This document shows, one piece after another, positions 11,527 through 35,500 of a stretch of DNA of 64,000 bases; positions within the stretch are counted from its first letter, which is position 1, and each line of letters begins with the position of its first letter. The position numbers were made by a program, and so were the translations under genes. Source of the stretch: Corallium rubrum (taxonomy: Eukaryota; Cnidaria; Anthozoa; Scleralcyonacea; Coralliidae); NCBI GenBank assembly GCA_964035015.1, contig OZ036014.1:5430495-5494494 (forward strand), read 5' to 3'. The notes beneath the pieces are model-generated. The model saw only the letters and a program-made list of their open reading frames with translations. It did no database searches and had not been told where the DNA came from.

Positions 11527-11714
11527 CAATCTCGTTCCCAGAGCCCACGTTCTCCACCCGGGAAACGAGAGACTCTGGGATAATTCGTTTCACATCGATA
11601 TTTCAGTGGCTGATGAGATAACAAGAATCCTGTGATGGCGTGAACGGATTATCCCAGAGCCTCTCGTTTCCCGCCCGCTGGGTAAGGGCAACGTGGGCTC
11701 TGGGAACGAGATTG
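11527..11714. mobile_element. 188-bp inverted-repeat element with 9-bp target duplication (Mutator-like candidate)
   Basis: Begins CAATCTCGTTCCCAGAGCCC and ends with its reverse complement GGGCTCTGGGAACGAGATTG. It is flanked by TGCAACAGC (11518-11526) and CGCAACAGC (11715-11723), a 9-bp duplication with one mismatch. Nine-base duplications are typical of the Mutator superfamily. No coding capacity. Confidence 0.7.
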
Positions 11715-11723
11715 CGCAACAGC

Positions 11724-13312
11724 GTGAAGGCCAATTACTGCGGGCCCAAAAATATAAAAGTCTAATAAAACTTACACAATATACAACGTACATCCAATAT
11801 AGAAATAAATACTAAAAACAGCAAGTAATGCTGCGGGTTAGACTGCGAGAATTGTTACAATTTGGACATATAGTTTTGAAAGAACGTTGATCGTCAGGGT
11901 TATAGGTATTCACAAGAGCAGTAAAGTAGTGACAGTAGTAGCTGAGCATCAGAGATCTAAATCAGGCCAGTTCTAGTGCATTGAAATTAATATTGGTAAG
12001 TAATTAATATTTGAAGTTATCATGTGGTTTGCCCAGGCCCGGCAGAAGCTCTGGAGAAGTGGAGTGGCTAGGGGGGGGGGTCTGGGGGCATGCTCCCCCA
12101 GAAAATTTTGAATTTTGCATGCCCCAGAAAGGCATTTTCCGAGAGTTCTGAGAGGAATTTCCGAAAAATCAATCGGTAAGACAACGGTAATATTCAGGCA
12201 TTTAAAGAGAAAATTCACGATAATTTAAGGCATTTATTGCATTAAGAAAATTAAATAATTACGGCTTTTTAACCTGCCGGATTTATTTGCTAATAGAATG
12301 TTTAAGCTTCACCTTGGTACGCCGAACTACAAACTGCAGGCTGCAGGCAAAGGTAAAATTGTTGTTTAAAAGACAATAAAAAGAAAACAGTCTTCCCACA
12401 TTAAACTAAAACACAAAATAACCTTTATGACGGGAAAAACCAAAACGCAAGATGACGAGTGGTAAAGAAAAACTCTACCAATAAAAACAACTCTCTGAAT
12501 AAATTAGCCATAATGTTACGCCGGTGAGGTAACGAGAAGGTAAAGCTCGGTGCTTAACTAAGTATTCCTTGACAAATCTCATTCTGGACTTCGTTTTCAA
12601 GATTGCAGCACCTTATTGTGATAAAACATAAAAAATTTATATTGCTATTTTTATATATTTTTAAAAATGCTTATGTCAGCAAAAACATTTGACCAAAAAG
12701 TGGGGCGGCCGGCCGTTTGCCACAAAACAGGATAATCTGGGTCACCCAAATACACCCAAACAAAAACGCTAACCCACAACCTATAGTGTGAAGAGACTTC
12801 GGCACGAAACGGCGAATAATTAATTATTCCGTACGATACAACCAATCACCACGCTCTATTCTATTAATTTACTTCCGAAACGATTTCGAACTCCGTTCAC
12901 ACTGGAGCTGAAACGGCACAAAAAGCTATCCGATAAAAGATGTACCTCTTTCGACATCGGAGCGGCGCTCCGAAATTGTGCCGGAACAGGCGTTTTGTGT
13001 GTGTACAGAAGGCCTATCCGGTATGGTTTTCTTGCCGGCACAAAAGCTATCCTGTATAGTGCGAATTTTGTCGCGCGAGGCGACATTTCTATGGTCAATA
13101 TTGAATAGATTGGAATAGATTTCTAATTAAATAGGTTAAGATCAAATGAGGCCAGAAGCTACTGTGTGAAAATATATATAAAATATTTATTGATCAAGCT
13201 TTCGTCGTGCTACGACATCATCATTTCTAATTAGTTCCAAGTTTTCATCATCATTTCTAATTAGTTCCAAATCAAGATTTCTAATTAGTTCCACTAGAGT
13301 GTTCATGACTCA
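11724..13312. other. Intergenic stretch, little recognisable
   Basis: No gene is supported here. Around 12060-12130 a G-run and GGGGGCATGCTCCCCCAG followed by AAAATTTTGAATTTT recur at 44818-44860, so this is a dispersed repeat. At 12860-13090 there are reverse-related words (CCGGCACAAAAGCTATCC, AAAAGCTATCCGATA) resembling part of 51790-51890. Three copies of ATTTCTAATTAGTTCC lie at about 13225-13292. Confidence 0.6.
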
Positions 13313-13407
13313 TGAGACAAAAGAAAAAGGTCGCTACCGGCTTTATAAAGCCGGTTTTCCACTAGGCGACTTTTTTCGCGCGAAGCGACTTTTTCTTTTG
13401 TCTCATG
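13313..13407. repeat. Inverted repeat about 200-290 bp upstream of GAPVD1
   Basis: TCATGAGACAAAAGAAAAAG at the left mirrors CTTTTTCTTTTGTCTCATGA at the right, around an inner GCCGGCTTTATAAAGCCGG hairpin. A partial third copy (AACAAAAGAAAGTCGC) follows at about 13452. Confidence 0.8.
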
Positions 13408-13517
13408 AGGTCTGAGCTGGAACTATTAAATCAGAAATCTATTGAATTCGAACAAAAGAAAGTCGCTTTGCGCGAACAGTGGAAAACCGCTTAATTCAGC
13501 TGGGGGCATATCAAACG

Positions 13518-13548
13518 TGACGTCATCAAATCATATGGAATGACGTCA
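13518..13548. promoter_or_regulatory. Pair of perfect CRE palindromes upstream of GAPVD1
   Basis: TGACGTCA occurs at 13518-13525 and again at 13541-13548, 50-80 bases before the GAPVD1 start codon. TGACGTCA is the full CREB/ATF consensus. The spacing and position suggest a proximal promoter; the assignment is inferred from motif and position only. Confidence 0.5.
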
Positions 13549-13597
13549 CGCATCATAAAAACTAGTTCCCAGGAAAGTGGAGGCGTCAGAAGCCAAG

Positions 13598-26446
<12,849 letters not shown>

Positions 26447-26462
26447 TTTTATTAGTTGAAAC

Positions 26463-26883
26463 TAGAGGTGAGCCGATGTTAAAAAAAAAGCCGCTTGCCG
26501 ATACCGATTGTTTAGAGCCGATATTTCCCCACCATCGGCCGATTAATCGGCAAAACCGATGTTTGCTAACCTGATGCTCAGTGCTCCCGTTTTGTCGTTT
26601 TATTCATCTCAAGTTTCACAGTGAGAGGAAGTCATCAAGCCAATTCTCGTATTTTAAGTGCAACAAAACAAACAGAAAACAGTCAAGTAGTCAGCAGGGC
26701 TTCCTTTATTTAAAATATTTTTGTACCAACAACTCAACAAGCGCAAAAATGCCAAACAATGATAAACGAGGACGAGAGAGCAGAAATACGAGGATCCGAT
26801 GGTGAAAGACGATGGCCGATTGTGAGAAAAACTAGCCGTTAATCGGCTCTGCCGATGTTTTGCCGATGATCGGCTCACCTCTA
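26463..26883. mobile_element. Non-autonomous hAT-type element directly after GAPVD1 stop
   Basis: Inverted ends TAGAGGTGAGCCGAT and ATCGGCTCACCTCTA. Flanked by GTTGAAAC (26455-26462) and GTTGAAGC (26884-26891), an 8-bp duplication with one mismatch, as expected for hAT elements. Several CCGAT/ATCGG words near both ends are possible subterminal transposase sites. 421 bp, no transposase. It starts 16 bases after the stop codon, so it lies in the 3' UTR. Confidence 0.85.
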
Positions 26884-27402
26884 GTTGAAGCGATGCTGAG
26901 AAATAATTTTCATTATTTATTGTGTAATAACTCTTAAGATGCACTAATCAAAATAATCACGACCAGGTTTGGAGTGTACTAATTAAATTGAGGATCACTA
27001 TTTAGTTTTAAAAATTAAATTAATATGAGGCAGGAGTGAGTACCATTCCAGAATTCACTTTATTATATAAAATAGAGTGTTTTATTGATTTTTCTGCCAC
27101 TAATAAAAATGATAATCTCACATGTGTGATTATTTATGATAATCGCACATGTGACCATATTTTTGCAAGGCAATACTTGAAATAATTTTCATATTTCCGC
27201 ACATCCATGTATTATTCTCTATTTATTTAACAACTAGACTATATTTTGTCGTCTGTACAGTCGAATATGCACAGATGACGTCGCAACAAGATGTCTTAGA
27301 TAACATCACAACGTTAGACGTCACAGAAACATCATATGAATGACATCATAACGAACAAATGACGTCAGAAAAAATGCGATGTTGCCGTTGTCTGTTCATT
27401 AG

Positions 27403-28017
27403 GGACCTTAAGATGCTAGGACGACGACGACGGTTAAAAAGCAATTCAAATTTTAGCATTAAAAAGAAGTCACGGTTAACTGACTACTGTATTCAATACT
27501 TGAAGCTTGTTTTATAATTTTCAAAGTGTTAAAACTGTTGAAGTGTCTATGTTAAGGCAATCTCAGTCAACAGTTCTCATCACTCCAGGAGTGAATAGCG
27601 AGGTTCAGATCACACTTCCGCTACCGCTACCGCTACCGTAAATGTGGTTAAGCTGATGTAATGTTCGTTTTTTCATCCTGTAGTCGTAGTTGGTTTTAAT
27701 CCTGGTATCGTAAAACGCTTTCTTTTTGCACTAGGTTTGAGACCTGCGAACATTACTGAACGTAAAAACAATATTTGACATGCGTAATTATATTTATGGT
27801 AGTGGTAGTGGAAGTGGAAGTGGAAGTGTGATCTGAACCTCGCTATAGTCGTCCTGAAGACGTGAAAATGGTCTGAGTGGCGTTGTATACAGAGCGAGGA
27901 CGGTGTTCAGATTACTCTTGGGACTAGAAATTATTCATTATCTTTGTTTTGCAAGAAGAATGCTTTTGTTTGAAGGACGTCGTCCTCGAAGTTGCCGTCG
28001 TAGCTCTTAAGGTCCCT
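27403..28017 (-). mobile_element. Fold-back element GGGACCTTAAG, copy 2, carrying a nested element
   Basis: Reverse-oriented relative of 2254-2623: ends GGGACCTTAAGATGCTA and CTCTTAAGGTCCC, each flanked by TA. Shares CAAGTATTGAATACAG- and GACGTCGTCCTCGAAG-type sequence. It is interrupted at 27598-27843 by another element. Confidence 0.75.
27598..27843. mobile_element. 246-bp element nested inside the fold-back copy
   Basis: Ends GCGAGGTTCAGATCACACTT and AAGTGTGATCTGAACCTCGC, perfect 20-base inverted repeats, flanked by TA on both sides. Subterminal simple repeats CGCTACCGCTACC and AGTGGAAGTGGAAG mirror each other. TA flanks fit a Tc1/mariner-type target, without coding sequence. Confidence 0.8.
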
Positions 28018-28021
28018 AATC

Positions 28022-28135
28022 AAAGATGCACGGATGGCATCAACAAGATGTTATAGGTGACGCCACAACGTTGTGTCGTCATAGAAACCTCACAATGATG
28101 ACGTCACAACGAACAGATGACGTCACAAATCTCGT
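28022..28135. repeat. GATGACGTCA-rich segment, direct relative of 27270-27375
   Basis: Both flanks of the fold-back element contain the order CAACAAGATGT...AACGTT...TCATAGAAAC/CACAGAAAC...GATGACGTCA...AACGAACA. It is a local duplication or a repeat carrying CRE-like TGACGTCA words. Confidence 0.6.
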
Positions 28136-28327
28136 TGATTTAGACATCTGTTTACAAATATTTTGTATTACCATATACAGAAATATAGAACAAGTCTGTT
28201 GTTTATACAGCATTGATGACAATGAACTCAATCTCGAGACAATTCTGCTCATGAAATGTTTCTGAACTCCAGACAGGAAAAGCTGCCGTGACTTATTGAG
28301 AAGCTAAGGTTGCAAATAATAACTCTC

Positions 28328-28814
28328 ATTTATTTATTTATTCATTCATTCATTCCATTCATTCATTCATTCATTCATTCATTCATTCATTCATTCATTC
28401 ATCCATCCATCCATCCATCCATCCATCCATCCATCCATCCATCCATCCATCCATTCATTCATTCATTCATTCATTCATTCATTCATTCATTCATTCATTT
28501 GGTTATTTATTTATATATTTTATTTAGTTAATTATTTATTTATTTGTATATTTATTTATTTATTTATTTATATTTATTTATTTATTTGTATATTTATTTA
28601 TTTGATCAATTATGTATTTAATTATTTATTTATATATTTATCAATATTTATTTATTTATTTATTTTATAATTATTTATTTATTTGTATATTTATTTATTT
28701 TATCATTTATGTATTGAATTATTTATTTATATATTTATTTACATTTATTTATTTCATTATTTATATTTATTTATTTGTATATTTATTTTATCATTTATGT
28801 ATTGAATTATTGAT

Positions 28815-28846
<32 letters not shown>

Positions 28847-28860
28847 TATAAAAAGTAATC
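28328..28860. repeat. (ATTC)n, (ATCC)n and (TTTA)n tetranucleotide tract
   Basis: ATTC to 28400, ATCC to 28452, ATTC to 28498, then about 350 bp of imperfect TTTA/TATTTA. It occupies the 5' flank of the DUF885 gene. No gene is seen in it. Confidence 0.95.
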
Positions 28861-29038
28861 CTCATTCCCAGGGCCTCCTCGAAAAAGGAAAATACGTCAC
28901 ATGACTAGCCTAAACACCTTTTCGATAATTACGTCACGCTTCATGAAAACGAGGCTCCCAGGCCAAAGTCACAGAATACAACCAGAAGTCCAACTCGAGT
29001 GAAAACCATTGAGTGAAAACTTGTCCGCGTTTCTTCAA

Positions 29039-29050
29039 TGCGCAGGCGCG
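29039..29050. promoter_or_regulatory. NRF1-like motif upstream of DUF885 gene
   Basis: TGCGCAGGCGCG, one mismatch from the palindromic NRF1 consensus, about 480 bases before the ATG at 29525. ACGTCAC words at 28893 and 28930 lie further upstream. Promoter role is inferred. Confidence 0.35.
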
Positions 29051-29524
29051 ATATTTTACGCCATCCTACGCGATTCTACGCAATGTCCTAGGCAAGTTCC
29101 CCCGGCAGTTTTAACCTTTTGAAGGAGGAATCAAGATGCGCGAGGTATAAACTTCAAAGGTTCCGACGCGAGTTGGACTTCTTGTTGTATTACTATTCTG
29201 TGCCAAAGTTTCACAATTTTGATTATCGTAGTAATCCCGCCATATTTGTTTATGGAAGAAGAAACGTCCAAACTATATATAGAAATACCTCTGTACGTTG
29301 TAACGGGTCCAATTACCCAAGCTCCGGAAATACCAATACAAGCGTCTGCATCAAACTGATTGGCCAATACACTCTGCTTCTGAGAAAGCCAAATTTCCCA
29401 AGAAACTTGAGGTGTGGCGTGTGGGGCTGTGTCACTGTGTCTGTGGCTGCTACAGAGCTGCTTCTTTTACTGTATATCTGCGAGTGTTACACCCCAATCT
29501 TTATCCTCTTGTGTTAAACAAACA

Positions 29525-32500
29525 ATGGACCAAACTCTAACGAAGATTTTAGAAAGGTTTTGGAGCTGGAGGCTCGCTGAGGCTCCTGAATTTGCTACAG
29601 CCGTCGGAGTTCACGATAGAGATGGCGAACTAGATGATCATAGTCTAAAAGCTTATGGGAAGAGATTTGTGAGTATACTCAACTCTCTCTCAAAGCGGAT
29701 ACCTTTCTTATAAAGCAGACAGCTAATCTTGGCTGCTTATAGATTATTTACTATATTAAACTCTTTCTAAAACGGACACACCTATATTGAGGCGGATACC
29801 AAATTTGCTCGCACGAAGACAGATTTATTCATGCCGAGTCTGTTTCACTTGTCTTGTAGCATGCAAATCTGTTGTAATGGACTCTACTTTGTCTTGAGTT
29901 GTTGTTGTGTTTGTAAAATATGTTTCAAAAGTCCACTAACCAATGCAGAATGCAATGGTGTGGCAATTTTTTGCAAGATTTTTTGTAGCAAGATTTCAAA
30001 GGTTCTTCGGGAGAAGGGGTGCTAATACGTCTAATTGAAACAGGCAAAATCAATGTTGTTTACAGATCTGAAGATTTGTAGATAGAAATGAATTTCAATC
30101 AGCTTTACTTACATAAATTCTTGGAAGCTCAGAATTTTTAGAATTCTTTTTAAAACAGAATATATTCCAGATGTATGGTATTTAGTGGGGGGGAGGGGGG
30201 GGGGGGGGGGGTGTACCACAACCCATTGCTGCCTCAGATGTCAGGGTTAGACAGTGAAAAAATATAGGGGCCATTTTTAGCCAGGAATGGATCAATTAGT
30301 ATATATACATATACATACAACTAATTACTTCTTCCCACAACAAGGGTCTTTTCAAGAGCAATTTACACATTGAAATTTTAATATGGCTGAGTCAAAGGCA
30401 TATTAAAGGTGCTCCAGGCAGCCGCCATATGACACATATTGGACCACAGATTACAGCTAACTTAAGACCTTGGTGTTGGTTTTGGATTTGCGGAGGGGGG
30501 AAAACCGGAGTGCCTGGTGAAAAACCCTCGAAGCACAGGAGAGACCAACTAAACTCTACTCACATAAGTCCCAAGCTCGAGAACAGGGTTATTCCCAGAT
30601 GGTCACCCATCCAAGTACTAACCCCATCCAATCGGGCTTAACTATTGGTGAGAGGCAGCACACGTCAACTGTGCTCCCCTACAGTTCTCTCTGAAGATAT
30701 CTTAAAATGGTCCTAATTTTTATTAATTTTTATTCTATATTTGCCAGACAATTTTACTGTTGTAAACTACTATTACATGTATAAGTTTAATTTAGACTCA
30801 GGTCATTATAGTCAATCAGGATTAAGGAACATTGACTGAAATATTATTATAATTTATATTGCCAAAAATATATATTTTTGTTGTATTTTGATGAATTTAT
30901 GTTATTTGTGTTTTTGTAGCAAGATGCCAGAGATTTTGTAACTGAACTTGACAAGTTAGATTTCAATGAGTTAAATGAGGTACCAAATATAGCAAATCTA
31001 ACTTATTAAAAAATTATTACAATACTTTGCAAAACATAGACAAAAGAATCTGTTCTGCACTTTACTGTACTAGAATATATTAAATACAGCATATTGTTAT
31101 TATAAATTATTTTTGTTATAAATTAAAAGGACAACAAGCTTAATTTGGAACTTTTGCATTTGGAGTTGACCACTTTTGTGAATGGATCAACATACAAATG
31201 GTATGTGGAACAGAGAACAATTAGAAATGATTAGAATAATTAGAATAATTAATTAGAGTAATTAGAATAATTAGAATAATTAATTATAGTAATTAGAGTA
31301 ATTAGAAAAATTAATTACAGTAATTAGAATAATTGGAATAATTAATTAGAGTAATTAGAATAATTAGTGTAAATAGAATAATTGGAATAATTAATCTGCT
31401 ATTTTATGTAGTTACCTCTTTCCAATCAACTCCCTGGAAGGACCTCAACTCGAGTTTTCTCGAACTATTTCTTGGATGAAACAAGAAAAACATTCAGATT
31501 TTGAGAAAATTTTGTCTCGGTATGACAAGTTTCCTGAGCAGGTAATTGGAAAAATCTTATAATTCTCTTCACCCAACCAACCATTCTAACCAACTAACAA
31601 CACCAATCAACCACTTATCCAAACCCACCACCCCAACCAACAAACCAACTACCCCTACCAACCACCCAACCAACCAACTAGTCCACCAACCACCTTAACC
31701 AACTACCCCACCAACCACCCCAACTACCAACCACCTTAACCAACTACCCCACCAACCACCTTAACCAACTACCCCACCAACCACCCTAACCAACCACCCT
31801 AACCAACCACCTTAACCAACTACCCCACCAACCACCCTAACCAACTACCTCACCAACCACCCTAACCAACCACGCTAACCAACTACCCTAACCAACTACT
31901 CCACCAACCACCCTAACCAACTACTCCACCAACCACCTTAACCAACTACCCCACCAACCACCCTAACCAACTACCCCACCAACCACCCTAACCAACCACC
32001 TTAACCAACTACCCCACCAACCACCCTAACCAACTACCCCACCAACCACCCTAACCAACTACCCCACCAACCACCCTAACCAACTACCCCACCAACCACC
32101 CTAACCAACCACCTTAACCAACTACCCCACCAACCACCCTAACCAAGTAACCCAACCAACCACCCTAACCAACTACCCTAACCAACTACCGTAAGCAACT
32201 ACCCTAACCAACCACCTTAACCAACTACCCTAACCAACTACCCTAACCAACTACCCTAACCAACTACCCTAACCAACTACCCTAACCAACTACCCTAACC
32301 AACTACCCTACCAACTACCCTACCAACTACCCTAACCAACTACCCCACAAACCACCCTAACCAACTACCCCACAAACCACCCTAACCAACTACCCCACAA
32401 ACCACCCTAACCAACTACCCCACCAACCACCCTAACCAACTACTCCACCAACCACCCTAACCAACTACCCCACCAACCACCCTAACCAACTACCCCACCA

Positions 32501-35500
32501 ACCACCCTAACCAACTACCCCACCAACCACCCTAACCAACTACCCCACCAACCACCCTAACCAACTACCCCACAAACCACCCTAACCAACTACCTCACAA
32601 ACCACCCTAACCAACTACCCCACAAACCACTCTAACCAACTACCCCACAAACCACCCTAACCAACTACCCCACAAACCACCCTAACCAACCAACCTAACC
32701 AATACACCAATCCACCAACCATTATAACCAACCACTCCAACCAACCAACCCAATCAACCAACCACCCCATGTTCCCAATCAACCACTGCAACCAACTAAC
32801 CAACCACTCTAACCCCAATCAACCACACTAATGAACCATTTATCCCAACCAACTAACCACCCACCCACCCCAACCTACCTTAACTAACCAACCACTCCAA
32901 CCAACCTACATTAACTTGTCTCTGTTTTCAGGCTAAACAGTTTGTTGAGTTGATGAGAAAAGGAGTTAAAACTGGCTATGTGAATGCAAAAATTTCAATG
33001 GTGAATAGAACTAATTATTTTAAATTATTGTTTTTTAGTCTATATTATTAATATTTAATTAATTTGCTTCTAATTTCTAGGAACCAGTTCCTGATCAAAT
33101 TAAGAGATTGGTTGAAACACCTGCCCAGGAATCTCGCTTTTTTGAACCATTTCAAAACCTTCCAAAATCAGTCTCAAAAAAACAGGGGTATACTTTAAAG
33201 TGTATATGAAACTAAAATTAAGTTTGTCTTATTTGAAAGAACTCTTAAAATAATGGGGAATATCAATTTACAGCTTTTTCATATATTACTTAGTTCTTGA
33301 GATATTTAGACTTATGTGATATTCAAATGAGATAACGTGTATGGTTCGTTTTTTCACTAATTAACATATTCGAAAATCGCGAATATTTTTAAGATTATTG
33401 AACAAAATGACTTGAAACTTTGCATATTGCTACAGTTCATGCTACTAAACATGAAAGACAAGTTACAAGTGATTTTGTTCAATAATCTTAAAAATATTCA
33501 CGATTTTCGAATGTTAATTAGAAAAAAACGAACCATAAGTTATCTCATTTGAATTTCACATAAGTCTAAATATCTCAAGAACTAAGTAAAATATGGGAAA
33601 GCTGTAAATTGATATTCCCCATTATTTTAAGAGTTCTTTCAAATAAGACAAACTTAATTTTCGTTTCATATACACTTTAATCACAAGAACAGATTTAATT
33701 TTTTATTTGATATATTTTCCGATTTTGAGTTCAGGTCACGCAAAGTTCTTCTCTAAATCCATTAATCCTGTCTGAGCTGGCCAAAAACAACCCCTTTATC
33801 GTTTTACTCTGTCTAACGCCAGACAATTTTACTCATGAACGAGAGAACCCTCAGACATATCGATCCCAGGCAGCAATAGCCTCAGTAAACAGCCGCCTCT
33901 TCTCGCTCGCCCCTCGCGGAAGAAACGGCTGAGCAACCTCAGCAACGAGCCACGAAATTCCACACTGATGACGTAAATCTACCGAGATTCGGGTAGTAGC
34001 GCTGATTGGTTGCTTTGTAAACATGCGATAATTAATTAAAAACTCGGCTCAACCAAGATCAACTCCAACATCATTCCTGTCTGAAATAACAAAGTTAAAG
34101 CTTAGTTTTTGCCTACAATTAAAGATACTTTTGCTAAAGCGAGTTTGAGTTGCAATAACCAGCAACATTTCCCATCGAAATTGAACGATTTTGCCAGACA
34201 TCAAGCGCCACTTCTGTCAAGACTGCAAACTGTCGTAACGTAGCAACGCAGGTTTCATATTTCATTCTCAAACTCATTAATAATTCATGAGATAATCAAT
34301 CAATCAGAAGCGCTGAATTGAACCACGTGAAGGGACTTGAAATACCAGGGAAGTACTGGGCAGAGGAAATAATATTTCAAGTCCTTGGACTTTAAATATT
34401 ACTTCACATAATCGGTTATTCATCCATACACTAATTACTAGTGCACTAATTCATTTTGGGAATACACTAAGTGATTTTGAGAAGTCATGTAAAGGCCTCC
34501 AATTCGGACTAGACCGGGTTTTCAAGTACGAGGAACTCGTTCCAGTCCTCCGCTTCGCCTCGGACTGGAATGAATTCCAAGTACTTGAAAACCCGGTCTA
34601 GTCCTCATTGTTGGCCTTTACATATTACTTCAAAGTAACCAATCAGCACCACTACCCGAATCTCGGTAGATTTACGTCATCAGTATGGAATTTCTTGGCT
34701 CGTTGCTCAGAACGTCTCTTCCACGAGGGGCGAGCGAGAAGAGGCGGCTGTTTACTCAGGCTAAGGCAGCAATGGATTAATAGTGGTCCTACTTTTCAAA
34801 CTTATAGTGACTCCCTCAAGGAACGGGCGTTAAAAGCAATTAATGAAAAGCTTTACCCAAGTTTCACAAAATTGCATGATTATATCAAAGAGGTAATTCT
34901 TTCTTTCTTTCAATAATTGTTTTCATGAATAAATAAATGAAATTGTTTATCTGAAGATGACTTGTCACATTCAGTTTTATAAACTCAATGATTTCGTCAA
35001 AGGCAAAGTTGGTTGAATAATTATTTGCTTAATGCGTATCTTTAGACATATCTGCCTGCTTGTCGAGATGACATTTCATGCACGGCTCTACCTTCAGGGG
35101 ATGCATATTATGGAGCAGTTAGTGATTCCTCCATTTGTTTATTCCATTCTTTGTATTTTTTATTTGTTGTTGTTTTCCTTCCCTCCTGAACTTCTTCCTT
35201 TCTTTCCGCTTTCCCGTCCCGTCCACCCATCCTTCCTTCCTTCTCTTCCTTCTCTTCCTTCTCTTCTTTCTCTTCCTTCTCTTCCTTCCCTTCCTTCCCT
35301 TCCTTCCTTCCTTCCTTCCCTTCCTTCCTTCCCTTCCTTCCCTTCCTTCCCTTCCTTCCCTTCCTTCCCTTCCTTCCTTCCCTTCCTTCCCTTCCTTCCA
35401 TCCGTCCTTCCTTCCTTCCGTCCGTCCTTCCTTCCTTCCTTCCGTCCTTCCTTCCTTCCGTCCGTCCTTCCTTCCTTCCTTCCTTCCTTCCTTCCTTCTG

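Noticed and set aside
29119-29517. Separate 132-aa gene upstream of the DUF885 gene
   Set aside because: Begins with a non-ATG codon, has no recognisable domain and overlaps the likely 5' UTR.
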